This document shows positions 13,746-21,431 of a DNA stretch of 29,507 nucleotides, one piece after another; within the stretch, counting starts at the first letter, position 1; every line of letters begins with the position of its first letter. Origin of the DNA: BS750m-G4 sp964472195. Its GTDB lineage: Bacteria > Bacteroidota > Ignavibacteria > Tepidaquicellales > Tepidaquicellaceae. Location: positions 1 to 29,507 of the forward strand of contig CAYYJH010000031.1 in assembly GCA_964472195.1 (NCBI GenBank). The letters run 5' to 3'. A program made the position numbers and the translations under genes. A model generated the notes under the pieces. That model did no database searches, had not been told where the DNA came from, and saw nothing but the letters and a program-made list of their open reading frames with translations.

Positions 13746-16222
13746 CATTCTTTAAAAATAATTTTTTTCTTTCCGAAAACATATTCTATACAATCCGATA
13801 CATCGCTCACGGGAATTATCGTTAAGTTACCCGTAATATCCTTCGGAATCTCAACAAGGTTTTTTTCATTCTCTTTGGGAATAAGAACTTTCTTTATATC
13901 GTGTCTTAAAGCTGCTAACAATTTTTCGTTTAAACCACCTATGGGCAACGTGTTACCACGAAGAGTAATCTCCCCCGTCATAGCAACATCCGTTCTCGCA
14001 GGATTTTTAGTAATTGCAGAGAGCATTGCCATTATCATTGTAATACCCGCTGAAGGTCCATCCTTTGGAATAGCACCTTCCGGAAGGTGAATATGTATTT
14101 CGTGGTCTTTGAAAAAATTAACCGGAATTTTAAATCTCTTTGCCTTTGATTTAATATACGAAAGCCCTGCAAGGGCAGATTCTTTCATAATCTCACCAAG
14201 TTTTCCGGTCAAAGTTAATTTACTCGAGCCTTTCATAACCGTAACATCAACGGTGAGAATATCACCGCCCATCGAAGTCCATGCAAGCCCGAATACCGAA
14301 CCAATCTTGGCGATTTCTTTCCTATCAGTAACTGTTTTTGTGTATTTACGAACTCCAAGAAACTTTTCAACAAGCTCATCCGACACAACGATTGTTTCTT
14401 TTTTCTTTTTTTCCTCTGAAACTTTCTCCTTCGCAACTTTCCTGATTATAGAAGATATTTCCCGCTCAAGATTCCGTACTCCAGCCTCTCTCGTATATTC
14501 CTGTATCATTTTTAAAATGATTTTATCTGAGAATTTTATTTCATCTGCGTCCAAGCCATGTTCAGCAATTTCTTTTGGCAATATGTGTCTCTGGGCAATC
14601 TGCACTTTTTCAAAATCAAGATAACTTCTCATTTCTATTATCTCCATTCTGTCCTGCAATGGGAGAGGTATATTGTACTGCACGTTCGCTGTCGTTATGA
14701 ATAATACATTCGATAAGTCATAATCTACGTCAAGGTAATGGTCGTTGAAAGTATTATTCTGTTCCGGGTCGAGCACCTCGAGCATTGCACTCGAAGGGTC
14801 ACCCCTATAATCGTTACTCATCTTGTCTATTTCATCTATAAGAATTACGGGATTTGAAGTTCCGGTCTTTTTCATAGCCTGTATGATTTTCCCAGGCATT
14901 GAGCCTATATAAGTCCTTCTGTGACCTCTTATCTCGGCTTCATCTTTTACTCCACCCACAGACAGTCTCGTGAATTTCCTGTTGATAGCTCTTGCAATCG
15001 ATTTCCCGAGGGAGGTTTTCCCTACACCCGGAGGTCCGACAAGGCACAATATCTGACCTTTCGGTGATTTATGTATGCCTTTTTCTTTTAACAGTTTTAG
15101 AACTGCGATGAGCTCTAATATTCTTTCCTTCGGTTTTTCAAGGTCATAGTGGTCTTCATCGAGGATTTTCTTTGCGTGGTCTAAATCGAAGTTATCTTTT
15201 GTAAACTTATTCCATGGAACACTTACCATCCATTCAAGATAATTCCTTATCACCCCGAAATCAGGCGACATCTGCGGAGTCTTTCGCAGCTTATTGAACT
15301 CTTCCATTGCCTTTTCCCTGATGCTGTCCGGCATTCCGCTTTTCTCTATCTGCTCACGAATCTTAATGAGGTCAGGGTCAAGTTCAACTCCCTCTCCCAG
15401 CTCATCCTGCAATATCCTTATCTGTTCCTGTACAATAAACTTCCTTTGATTCTTTTGCATTTCAGTGTAAATCTTTGCATCGATATCCTTTTCAATGTGT
15501 AATATCTCAAGCTCAGATGTTAGCAAGAAAAGTACTTCATAATACTGTTTATGAAGATCCTCAATCTCAAGAAGCTTTTGCTTTTTGTTAACATCGATAA
15601 TGAGTGTGGAAGCTATGTAATATAACTTCCTATCGGATTCTTTAATGTTATCGTAGGCAACGATCGACTCATTGGGAATCGTCTCATTCGAATTCACGTA
15701 TTCCTTGAACTTCTTGGTTGCCTGCCTTATCAAACCTTTGAGTTCCGTATCTTCCTTGAATTCATTGAACTTAATTCTTACCCGGGCTTTGATAAACGAA
15801 TTACTACTAAATTTAGTAACCGCTGCCGGAGCGATGCCATCGACGAGAACTTTTATAAGACCATTTGGAAGCCTTAAAACCTGGAGAATCTTTGCGATGG
15901 TTCCTGTTTGATAAAGGTTCTCAAAAGTTGGATCCTCCATTTTAGCATCGAGCTGAGTGACAAGCAGAATATATTTATCGGATTCAATAGATTTATCAAT
16001 TGCTTTTATAGTTGATTCTCTCCCTGCTAATATCGGGAATATCATATAGGGAAAAATTACGATATCTTTTAAAGGGAGAACGGGTAAGTCTGTTGGGAGT
16101 GAACCTGGATCATCCTTAACTTCTGCACTAACCTCTTTATCTTCAAACAATATTTTATTGCTATTTCCAACATCATCCTGAAGATTTTCTAAATCAAGCT
16201 TTTCTTCTTTTCTGTCCTTCAT
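13745..16222 (-). CDS. lon: Lon protease (ATP-dependent, class A)
   Basis: This 825-residue AAA+ protease degrades misfolded and regulatory proteins. The N-terminal LON substrate domain begins near residue 47 ('PVLPLKDIVIFP'). Walker A is GPPGVGKT (396-403) and Walker B is 'ILIDEID' (460-466). The catalytic dyad is Ser724 in 'PKDGPSAG' and Lys767 in 'GGLNEKLLAA'. The frame is open for 58 more codons upstream, to 16396. I choose the ATG at 16222 because an AGGA lies 7 bases upstream, a good promoter sits at 16248-16276 inside the extension, and the extra residues look non-coding. It stands alone, divergent from the TPR lipoprotein gene. Confidence 0.95.
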   Translation of the reverse strand: MKDRKEEKLDLENLQDDVGNSNKILFEDKEVSAEVKDDPGSLPTDLPVLPLKDIVIFPYMIFPILAGRESTIKAIDKSIESDKYILLVTQLDAKMEDPTFENLYQTGTIAKILQVLRLPNGLIKVLVDGIAPAAVTKFSSNSFIKARVRIKFNEFKEDTELKGLIRQATKKFKEYVNSNETIPNESIVAYDNIKESDRKLYYIASTLIIDVNKKQKLLEIEDLHKQYYEVLFLLTSELEILHIEKDIDAKIYTEMQKNQRKFIVQEQIRILQDELGEGVELDPDLIKIREQIEKSGMPDSIREKAMEEFNKLRKTPQMSPDFGVIRNYLEWMVSVPWNKFTKDNFDLDHAKKILDEDHYDLEKPKERILELIAVLKLLKEKGIHKSPKGQILCLVGPPGVGKTSLGKSIARAINRKFTRLSVGGVKDEAEIRGHRRTYIGSMPGKIIQAMKKTGTSNPVILIDEIDKMSNDYRGDPSSAMLEVLDPEQNNTFNDHYLDVDYDLSNVLFITTANVQYNIPLPLQDRMEIIEMRSYLDFEKVQIAQRHILPKEIAEHGLDADEIKFSDKIILKMIQEYTREAGVRNLEREISSIIRKVAKEKVSEEKKKKETIVVSDELVEKFLGVRKYTKTVTDRKEIAKIGSVFGLAWTSMGGDILTVDVTVMKGSSKLTLTGKLGEIMKESALAGLSYIKSKAKRFKIPVNFFKDHEIHIHLPEGAIPKDGPSAGITMIMAMLSAITKNPARTDVAMTGEITLRGNTLPIGGLNEKLLAALRHDIKKVLIPKENEKNLVEIPKDITGNLTIIPVSDVSDCIEYVFGKKKIIFKE

Positions 16223-16247
16223 AAAATTGTCCTGTTTTGAAAAACTA

Positions 16248-16276
16248 AATATAAATTTACTCTCATAGAGTTTCAA
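16248..16276 (-). promoter_or_regulatory. Promoter of lon
   Basis: On the minus strand, TTGAAA (16276-16271) and TATATT (16253-16248) are separated by 17 bases, a near-consensus housekeeping promoter. The expected transcript start is about 20 bases before the ATG at 16222. A small inverted repeat, actct-cat-agagt (16259-16271 on the plus strand), lies in the spacer; it is not the CIRCE heat-shock operator. Confidence 0.55.
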
Positions 16277-16587
16277 TTCTAAAGAACGATAGAGATTCAA
16301 AAAAAACAAAAGTACTTGAATTATTGAGTTTTTTTCTAAGATAGCTTCTAACCGCAGTCTCCTCGATAGAGGGACTCTGTGGAAAATAAAATTCAACTTT
16401 CGGAAGACTCTGCTTATACGGGAGGAATCAATTTCTAATTTTCAATTATTCGTTACTTGAAAATTGTACTATGAAAATTCACTGTAAATTGCAATATTAA
16501 AAATTAGTTTCCCGGTCCAAGACAAAATAAAATGCAAAACAGGACTTTGTATCGATGACTAAGGTAAAATCCAAATAATTTACTGTC

Positions 16588-16616
16588 TTGACTAAACGAA
16601 TTATTAAAAATAATTT
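16588..16616 (+). promoter_or_regulatory. Possible promoter of the TPR lipoprotein gene
   Basis: TTGACT (16588-16593) is followed after 17 bases by TAATTT (16611-16616). The -35 matches well and the -10 poorly. A transcript starting near 16623 would carry the hairpin at 16632-16651 in its leader. Confidence 0.3.
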
Positions 16617-16631
16617 AACACATAGTTTTGC

Positions 16632-16651
16632 TCCGAAGGAGTCCCTTCGGA
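16632..16651. repeat. Hairpin tccgaagg/ccttcgga
   Basis: The perfect 8-base arms (16632-16639 and 16644-16651) enclose a 4-base loop and are followed by AAAA. It is GC-rich for its surroundings and resembles a dispersed short palindromic repeat. It lies in the probable 5' leader of the TPR lipoprotein gene, about 45 bases before the start codon. Confidence 0.55.
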
Positions 16652-16694
16652 AAACATTTAGCAGACGCTTGTTTGAAATAATAAAATCTTTAGT

Positions 16695-19010
16695 TTGAGA
16701 TACATTAAAAACGCATTATATTTTTTATTCATTTCTGTTTTTTTGTTTAACGCAGTAAGTTGTAATTATACAACACACAGAACCGTTTCTAAAACTCAAG
16801 GCAGTGATGTAGAAGACCCTGAACCGGATTATGACGTCACACTGGAAGATGATTACCAGGATTACGTTACGTACATTTACATGGGAAACCGTTCTGAAAG
16901 CTTCGGAACGTTCTTCAATAAGTTTTACACTGCCTTAGACGACTATGACGAGGCAATGAAAGATTATAAAGCTTCAACTATTGCAACATACAACAGGAGA
17001 TTGGATTCGTTAAATATCATCCCGGCAATTTCTCCAACAGCAAAAGAAAAACTAACCAAAGTAATTGAGAGATGTTCGAAAATTATTCAGTTCAACAAGA
17101 ACACACGTTTCATTGATGATGCAGTGTTGCTTATCGGGAAATCATATTATTTCATGGGAGATTTTCTTCAGGCTGAAAGGAAATTCAATGAGTTTCATTC
17201 AAAACTAACAAAGAGTGAACTCTTAGATGAGGTTTCGTTATTTTCCGGGAGAACAAAAATTAAATTAGGTGAGACCGACGAAGGTGTTAAAATTCTAAAG
17301 AACCTCCTCGATAACACAAAAGATATCAACATAAAATCAGAAGTAGCATTCGATCTCGGTATAATTGCTTTAACAAAGAATGATTATAAGACTTCAATCG
17401 AGTACATTCGAAATTCAATTAAGTACACCGATGACAAAGAGAAAATGGCAGAGAAGCAGTATATACTTGCAAAGATATTAACATTGTACGATCCGTTAAA
17501 AGCATACAAAGAATATTACAAAGTTATTGATAATACTTCAGACTTTGACCTTACATATTATGCAAAGCTGAACTATGCAAAATCTCTTAACCAGGTTCAA
17601 AAATACACAGAGGCTTATTCGATCTTCAAAGAGCTTGTTAAAGATTATAGAGAATATCCTGAGTTCCAACAACTCGCTGAACTTGAAACTGCAAACAACC
17701 TCTACCTTCAGAAAAAATATAAAAAAGCCATACAAAATAGTTATGATATAATCGTTGACTATCAAAATACAAGAGTATCTGCGGATGCTTACTATCTTCT
17801 GGCAAAATACTATGAAGAGGTTAAAGACGATTATCTGAACGCATTAGTAAATTACAGTAAAGTAAATGAAGAATTCAACAATTCTGATTATTCAACCATA
17901 AGCAGCAAACGTGCAAATACTCTGGATAGATACTTTACTTTAATGGCAACTATAAATGATACGACAAAAGTAATAATACCTTCTTTCAACTCTGAACTCG
18001 AAGATTACAGAAATAAAAGGCTCCTTGAAAAAGGATTAGAACAAAAAAAGCAGTCTGAAGACCAGGAAGAGGAAGGCAACATGAAAGGGAAAGGGGACGG
18101 GGACGGGCAAGGATACAAAAACCACAATGATAAACTCAGAAATTCATTTTTGATTGTTCGCTTTGATTCAATATTAAAAGAAAAAGATGTACTAAGTAAT
18201 CCTGAGACAAATACTGATAGTCTTATATCATCATCCGATACTGAAAAAACGAAATTCGAAGCATACCTTGAACTATCAGAATTATTTTTATATGAATTAA
18301 ACCAAACCGACTCTGCCGAATATTATTTGAAAATTGCATTAATCACAAATAACGACCCTGATAGGGAATCAAAAGTTTTGTACACATTAGGAACGTTATA
18401 TAAAAAAGAAAATCGAATTGAAGAAGCAAACAGGATATTCAACAAGATAATAGAAGAAAATCCAAAATCGGTATTTGCAAATGAATCACGAAAATCTCTT
18501 GGATTACGAACTCTCGATGTTGAAATAGATACTACGGAATCATTATTTAAAGAAGCAGAACAAAATATTCTCACAGAAAACTATGATAACGCAATAATAA
18601 TTTTATCTGACATTAATACAAAATACCCCGAAAGTGAACATGTTCCAAAATCAATTTATACAATAGGCTGGATTTACGAATATGCTTTAAATAACAAAGA
18701 CAGTGCATCTTACTATTATAACTTGCTTAAGGATTCTTATCCAGAATCAGAATTCTTACAGGTTGTCAATACTAAACTTGATTACTGGGCATCATTAGAA
18801 AAAAATCCATCAGATTCTACAGAAGAATTTCAGGATTCAAATAATGTCTTAAACGAAAAAGAATCAGAAAAAGAAAATATTGAAGGAGAGATTCCTGACG
18901 AAATTCTTGAAAAAAAGATTGAAGAAGAAAAACAAGACGAAAAAGGAGAAGAGGAGAATCCTGATATTCTAAAACCTGAGGAAGAAGGTATAGAAAAAAT
19001 TAACAAATAA
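16695..19010 (+). CDS. TPR-repeat lipoprotein, possible T9SS accessory (PorW/SprE-like)
   Basis: This is a 771-residue outer-membrane-type lipoprotein, with a signal peptide ending in A-V-S-C (Cys23). The rest is mainly helical TPR units: 'FIDDAVLLIGKSYYFMGDFLQAERKF' near 145, several between 190 and 410, and another block between about 510 and 700. The blocks are separated by a charged linker (about 445-480) that includes a Gly/Asp-rich 'GKGDGDGQG'. The tail after 715 is very rich in Glu and Lys. The early 'FNKFYTALDDYDEA' resembles the start of Bacteroidota TPR lipoproteins such as PorW/SprE, which support T9SS, and two T9SS cargo genes lie nearby; this link is inference. The start is TTG at 16695, with an in-frame stop 19 bases upstream and no other start that keeps the signal peptide. 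Confidence 0.72.
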   Translation: MRYIKNALYFLFISVFLFNAVSCNYTTHRTVSKTQGSDVEDPEPDYDVTLEDDYQDYVTYIYMGNRSESFGTFFNKFYTALDDYDEAMKDYKASTIATYNRRLDSLNIIPAISPTAKEKLTKVIERCSKIIQFNKNTRFIDDAVLLIGKSYYFMGDFLQAERKFNEFHSKLTKSELLDEVSLFSGRTKIKLGETDEGVKILKNLLDNTKDINIKSEVAFDLGIIALTKNDYKTSIEYIRNSIKYTDDKEKMAEKQYILAKILTLYDPLKAYKEYYKVIDNTSDFDLTYYAKLNYAKSLNQVQKYTEAYSIFKELVKDYREYPEFQQLAELETANNLYLQKKYKKAIQNSYDIIVDYQNTRVSADAYYLLAKYYEEVKDDYLNALVNYSKVNEEFNNSDYSTISSKRANTLDRYFTLMATINDTTKVIIPSFNSELEDYRNKRLLEKGLEQKKQSEDQEEEGNMKGKGDGDGQGYKNHNDKLRNSFLIVRFDSILKEKDVLSNPETNTDSLISSSDTEKTKFEAYLELSELFLYELNQTDSAEYYLKIALITNNDPDRESKVLYTLGTLYKKENRIEEANRIFNKIIEENPKSVFANESRKSLGLRTLDVEIDTTESLFKEAEQNILTENYDNAIIILSDINTKYPESEHVPKSIYTIGWIYEYALNNKDSASYYYNLLKDSYPESEFLQVVNTKLDYWASLEKNPSDSTEEFQDSNNVLNEKESEKENIEGEIPDEILEKKIEEEKQDEKGEEENPDILKPEEEGIEKINK
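18087..18107 (+). other. G-quadruplex motif inside a coding region
   Basis: Four G-runs (18087-18089, 18093-18096, 18099-18102, 18105-18107) are separated by loops of 3, 2 and 2 bases, fitting the G3-N1-7 pattern. It lies on the coding strand, so the mRNA could fold. It is very unusual in this AT-rich sequence and encodes the Gly/Asp-rich linker of the TPR lipoprotein. Confidence 0.65.
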
Positions 19011-19190
19011 TCCCATTTCCCTACCTCGAAGACCTATCATTAATATCATTTAGCTTAAATAATAAAGATTGAATGTTTTATAATTCCTGTTGAATAATGG
19101 AACTTTTATTCAATTGAAAAAGTTGGTAGTTGTAAATCTTAAATATAAAACTCAAATTAAATAATTATTTATAAATCAAATCTACAAATT

Positions 19191-19856
19191 ATGAAATTTT
19201 TTAAAACCAAATTCAAATTCTCATTAGTTATAACTGTCTTATTTTTTGCGTTAACATTAAATGCAAAAGCGGATACATTAACAGTTCAAGTAGGAAATGG
19301 TGGTAACAGCTTTTCCCCGCAAAATGTCAATGCCGTTGTTGGTGATTTTATTAAATGGGTCCATGTTGCGGGAATTCATACTACAACATGCAATCCGAAT
19401 ACAAGACCACTAACCAGTCTTCCTGCGGGTGCCCAAACATGGGATCAACCAATGAATGCAAGCCAGATTTTCATATATGAAATTCAGGTTGATGGTTTAT
19501 ATAAATACGAATGTGTACCGCATTCACCATTTATGAATGGAACTATAAATGTTTCATCATCTAATGTCAATCTCATTTCACAACAAGTACCGAAATCATT
19601 CAAGCTTTCACAAAATTATCCGAATCCATTTAATCCTTCAACAAGTATCAAATTTTCATTACCAATTTCTTCATTCACGACTTTAAAGGTTTATAACCTT
19701 GTCGGTCAGGAAGTTGCAACTTTGGTTAATGAGAATTTAAATGCCGGTACTTATGAAGCGACATTAAATGGAGCAAATTTAACAAGCGGAGTGTATTTTT
19801 ATACAATAAATGCAGATGGCTATAATGATACAAAAAAAATGATGCTGATAAAATAA
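19191..19856 (+). CDS. Cupredoxin (plastocyanin-like) with T9SS sorting domain
   Basis: This is a 221-residue secreted protein. Residues 1-27 are a signal peptide ending 'NAKA'. Residues about 28-122 form a type 1 copper domain, with probable ligands His63 in 'VAGIHTT', Cys108 and His111 in 'YECVPH', and Met115. The C-x2-H-x3-M spacing lies between amicyanin (x2) and plastocyanin (x4). Residues about 135-221 are a T9SS type A sorting domain, with 'LSQNYPNPFNPSTSIKFSLP' (139-158) and the ending 'SGVYFYTINADGYNDTKKMMLIK'. It probably acts as an extracellular or surface electron carrier or copper binder; redox partners are not in the window. ATG start; it has its own strong terminator at 19882-19916, so it is likely monocistronic. 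Confidence 0.85.
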   Translation: MKFFKTKFKFSLVITVLFFALTLNAKADTLTVQVGNGGNSFSPQNVNAVVGDFIKWVHVAGIHTTTCNPNTRPLTSLPAGAQTWDQPMNASQIFIYEIQVDGLYKYECVPHSPFMNGTINVSSSNVNLISQQVPKSFKLSQNYPNPFNPSTSIKFSLPISSFTTLKVYNLVGQEVATLVNENLNAGTYEATLNGANLTSGVYFYTINADGYNDTKKMMLIK

Positions 19857-19881
19857 ATATTGAGGACATTTTCCATTATTG

Positions 19882-19916
19882 AAATCCGTATTCAGAAATT
19901 GAATACGGATTTTTTT
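19882..19916 (+). terminator. Rho-independent terminator after the cupredoxin gene
   Basis: A perfect 13-base stem (19882-19894 with 19900-19912) encloses the loop gaaat. The T-run that begins within the second arm continues to 19916. It begins 26 bases after the stop codon. On the minus strand the following sequence is only weakly T-rich, so it mainly serves the plus strand. Confidence 0.9.
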
Positions 19917-19935
19917 ATTAATATTTTCAAATCCA

Positions 19936-20370
19936 CTATTCCTTGTCGACAACTGATATCTCTTTATAAACATATTTTACAAAGTTATCCATAATCATTT
20001 TCATTCCAATTACTCTTCTCTCACCCGATATATTTTTTTCTAAAAGCTTTTCTTTATCTTCAATTAAAGATTTAGTAATCTTCTTGAGCTCTTTAATTTT
20101 GTCAAGGAAAAGAGATTTCAACTCATTTGATTTTCCCCATTCAGAAACTGTCTCAATATTTTTTACAGATTTTTCAGTATTCTCCAATCTCCCCTTATAA
20201 AATTCGAGGTCTTCATAAGAAAATATTCTAAAGGTATAATCCCTTAAAACAGAAGCTTCATTATTAAGTTTATATAAAAATTCCAGCTTGCGTCTTTTTT
20301 GCCCTGTGCTCAGCTCGTTACAGCCATAGGAGAATACAAATAATAATATAAATAACGTTATTTTTTTCAT
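19936..20370 (-). CDS. Small putative lipoprotein, function unknown
   Basis: This is a 144-residue protein from the ATG at 20370, which gives a clean signal sequence 'MKKITLFILLFVFSYGC' with a lipoprotein-like Cys17. A GTG at 20385 would add five residues; the choice is uncertain because GAAAGTG just before it could serve as a ribosome site. The mature part is almost entirely charged helix, rich in Glu and Lys ('KGRLENTEKSVKNIETV', 'DKIKELKKITKSLIEDKEKLL'), and is probably a coiled coil. I do not recognise the family. It follows the 331-residue lipoprotein gene closely and is the last gene of this minus-strand group. Confidence 0.6.
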   Translation of the reverse strand: MKKITLFILLFVFSYGCNELSTGQKRRKLEFLYKLNNEASVLRDYTFRIFSYEDLEFYKGRLENTEKSVKNIETVSEWGKSNELKSLFLDKIKELKKITKSLIEDKEKLLEKNISGERRVIGMKMIMDNFVKYVYKEISVVDKE

Positions 20371-20396
20371 ATCGAACAAAATCACGTTTCACTTTC

Positions 20397-21392
20397 TTAC
20401 ACACCAAAATAAAATCCATACGCTACAAGCTTGTAATTATGACCTATTAATCTATACAATCCCGTTCCCCCTCCTTCATAATAACCATCTGCAATAATTA
20501 ACTCATAAACTCCATCTCCATTGTAATCAACGATGCCATCTAACCTTACGTATGTAAAATCACTCTCTCTTAAATCGAAATGTTTATTAAGTACTTCACC
20601 TTCGTAGTTCATGATAAAAATTGCTGTAGCAAAAGTTTGAAAGGATAATTGTTTCAAGTAACTTACTGCATATTCATTATTACTTTTCCCGGTAAAGTTA
20701 CCTTTAAATATCTTAATCTCCTCATCGTCAATACTTTCGATTTTCTTTTGAATTTCTTTATTATCAATATAATCCGTTGCTACAACATTTTTTAAATAAG
20801 GCATTATAATTTCTTTGAAATGGTCTATTGTCATACGTTCCGTGATACCATCTTTATTTATTTCTGACATATTCGTATATCCTGATACAATGACAATTTC
20901 ATTCGAAGGAATAACTTGAGTTGTGGGCAAATTCAAAACCGGATAAAATATATTTCCCGCTCCTATTTCATCTTCAAAATCGAACACATACTTATCAACA
21001 TCACCCGGAAAAACACCGTTAGTAAGACTAACATACAATTTATCCCCAATTTTTAGATTTGTCAGCTTGTCAAATCCTTCTTCATATTCGTTAAATGTAT
21101 ATTCATTAGTTTTCTTCATGGTGTTATCATACTTCTTGACCATTTCCCTGCAATAATCTATATACTTATCATATCCGGTACCGGATACTGTATCCCAGCC
21201 AAAGAAATCTGTAAATTTTTTGGGAGTAACATGGTCTTCAACGTATACACCTAATTCCCTTGTCATTCCAATATAAACCGTATCATCTGTCGACGGTGTA
21301 CCGGAAGTCTGACTCTTTTTATTAACTTTAGTACATGCGAGAGTACATACAAATAAACTAAATAAGAAAAGATAAGAAATTATTTTTTTCAT
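20397..21392 (-). CDS. Putative lipoprotein with FG-GAP-like C-terminus
   Basis: This 331-residue exported protein has a signal peptide ending at Cys20 ('TLAC'; the -3 position is not ideal for a lipobox). The C-terminal part contains 'VDYNGDGVYELIIADGYYEGGG', with the D-x-N-x-D-G calcium-binding layout of FG-GAP/VCBS beta-propeller repeats, although only one such unit is obvious. The middle has no family I recognise. It lies 39 bases after the M1 aminopeptidase gene and just before the small lipoprotein gene, so the three are probably co-transcribed. The function is unknown. Confidence 0.65.
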   Translation of the reverse strand: MKKIISYLFLFSLFVCTLACTKVNKKSQTSGTPSTDDTVYIGMTRELGVYVEDHVTPKKFTDFFGWDTVSGTGYDKYIDYCREMVKKYDNTMKKTNEYTFNEYEEGFDKLTNLKIGDKLYVSLTNGVFPGDVDKYVFDFEDEIGAGNIFYPVLNLPTTQVIPSNEIVIVSGYTNMSEINKDGITERMTIDHFKEIIMPYLKNVVATDYIDNKEIQKKIESIDDEEIKIFKGNFTGKSNNEYAVSYLKQLSFQTFATAIFIMNYEGEVLNKHFDLRESDFTYVRLDGIVDYNGDGVYELIIADGYYEGGGTGLYRLIGHNYKLVAYGFYFGV

Positions 21393-21431
21393 GATGATAT
21401 TTAAAGTTTTTAAAGTTGTTTGTTTCGATTC

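Larger units (their letters stand above)
16223..16694. other. Divergent intergenic region between lon and the TPR lipoprotein
   Basis: This 472-base region holds the lon promoter (16248-16276), a possible promoter for the TPR lipoprotein (16588-16616), an imperfect GC-richer hairpin at about 16353-16375 and a perfect hairpin at 16632-16651. No gene is supported. Confidence 0.55.

Noticed and set aside
13545..14090. 181-residue plus-strand reading frame
   Set aside because: Two thirds lie antisense to the conserved C-terminus of lon; the remaining part is low-complexity and contains terminator-like hairpins.
16259..16271. CIRCE-like heat-shock operator at the lon promoter
   Set aside because: The arms are only 5 bases (actct/agagt) with a 3-base gap and do not match the TTAGCACTC-N9 pattern.
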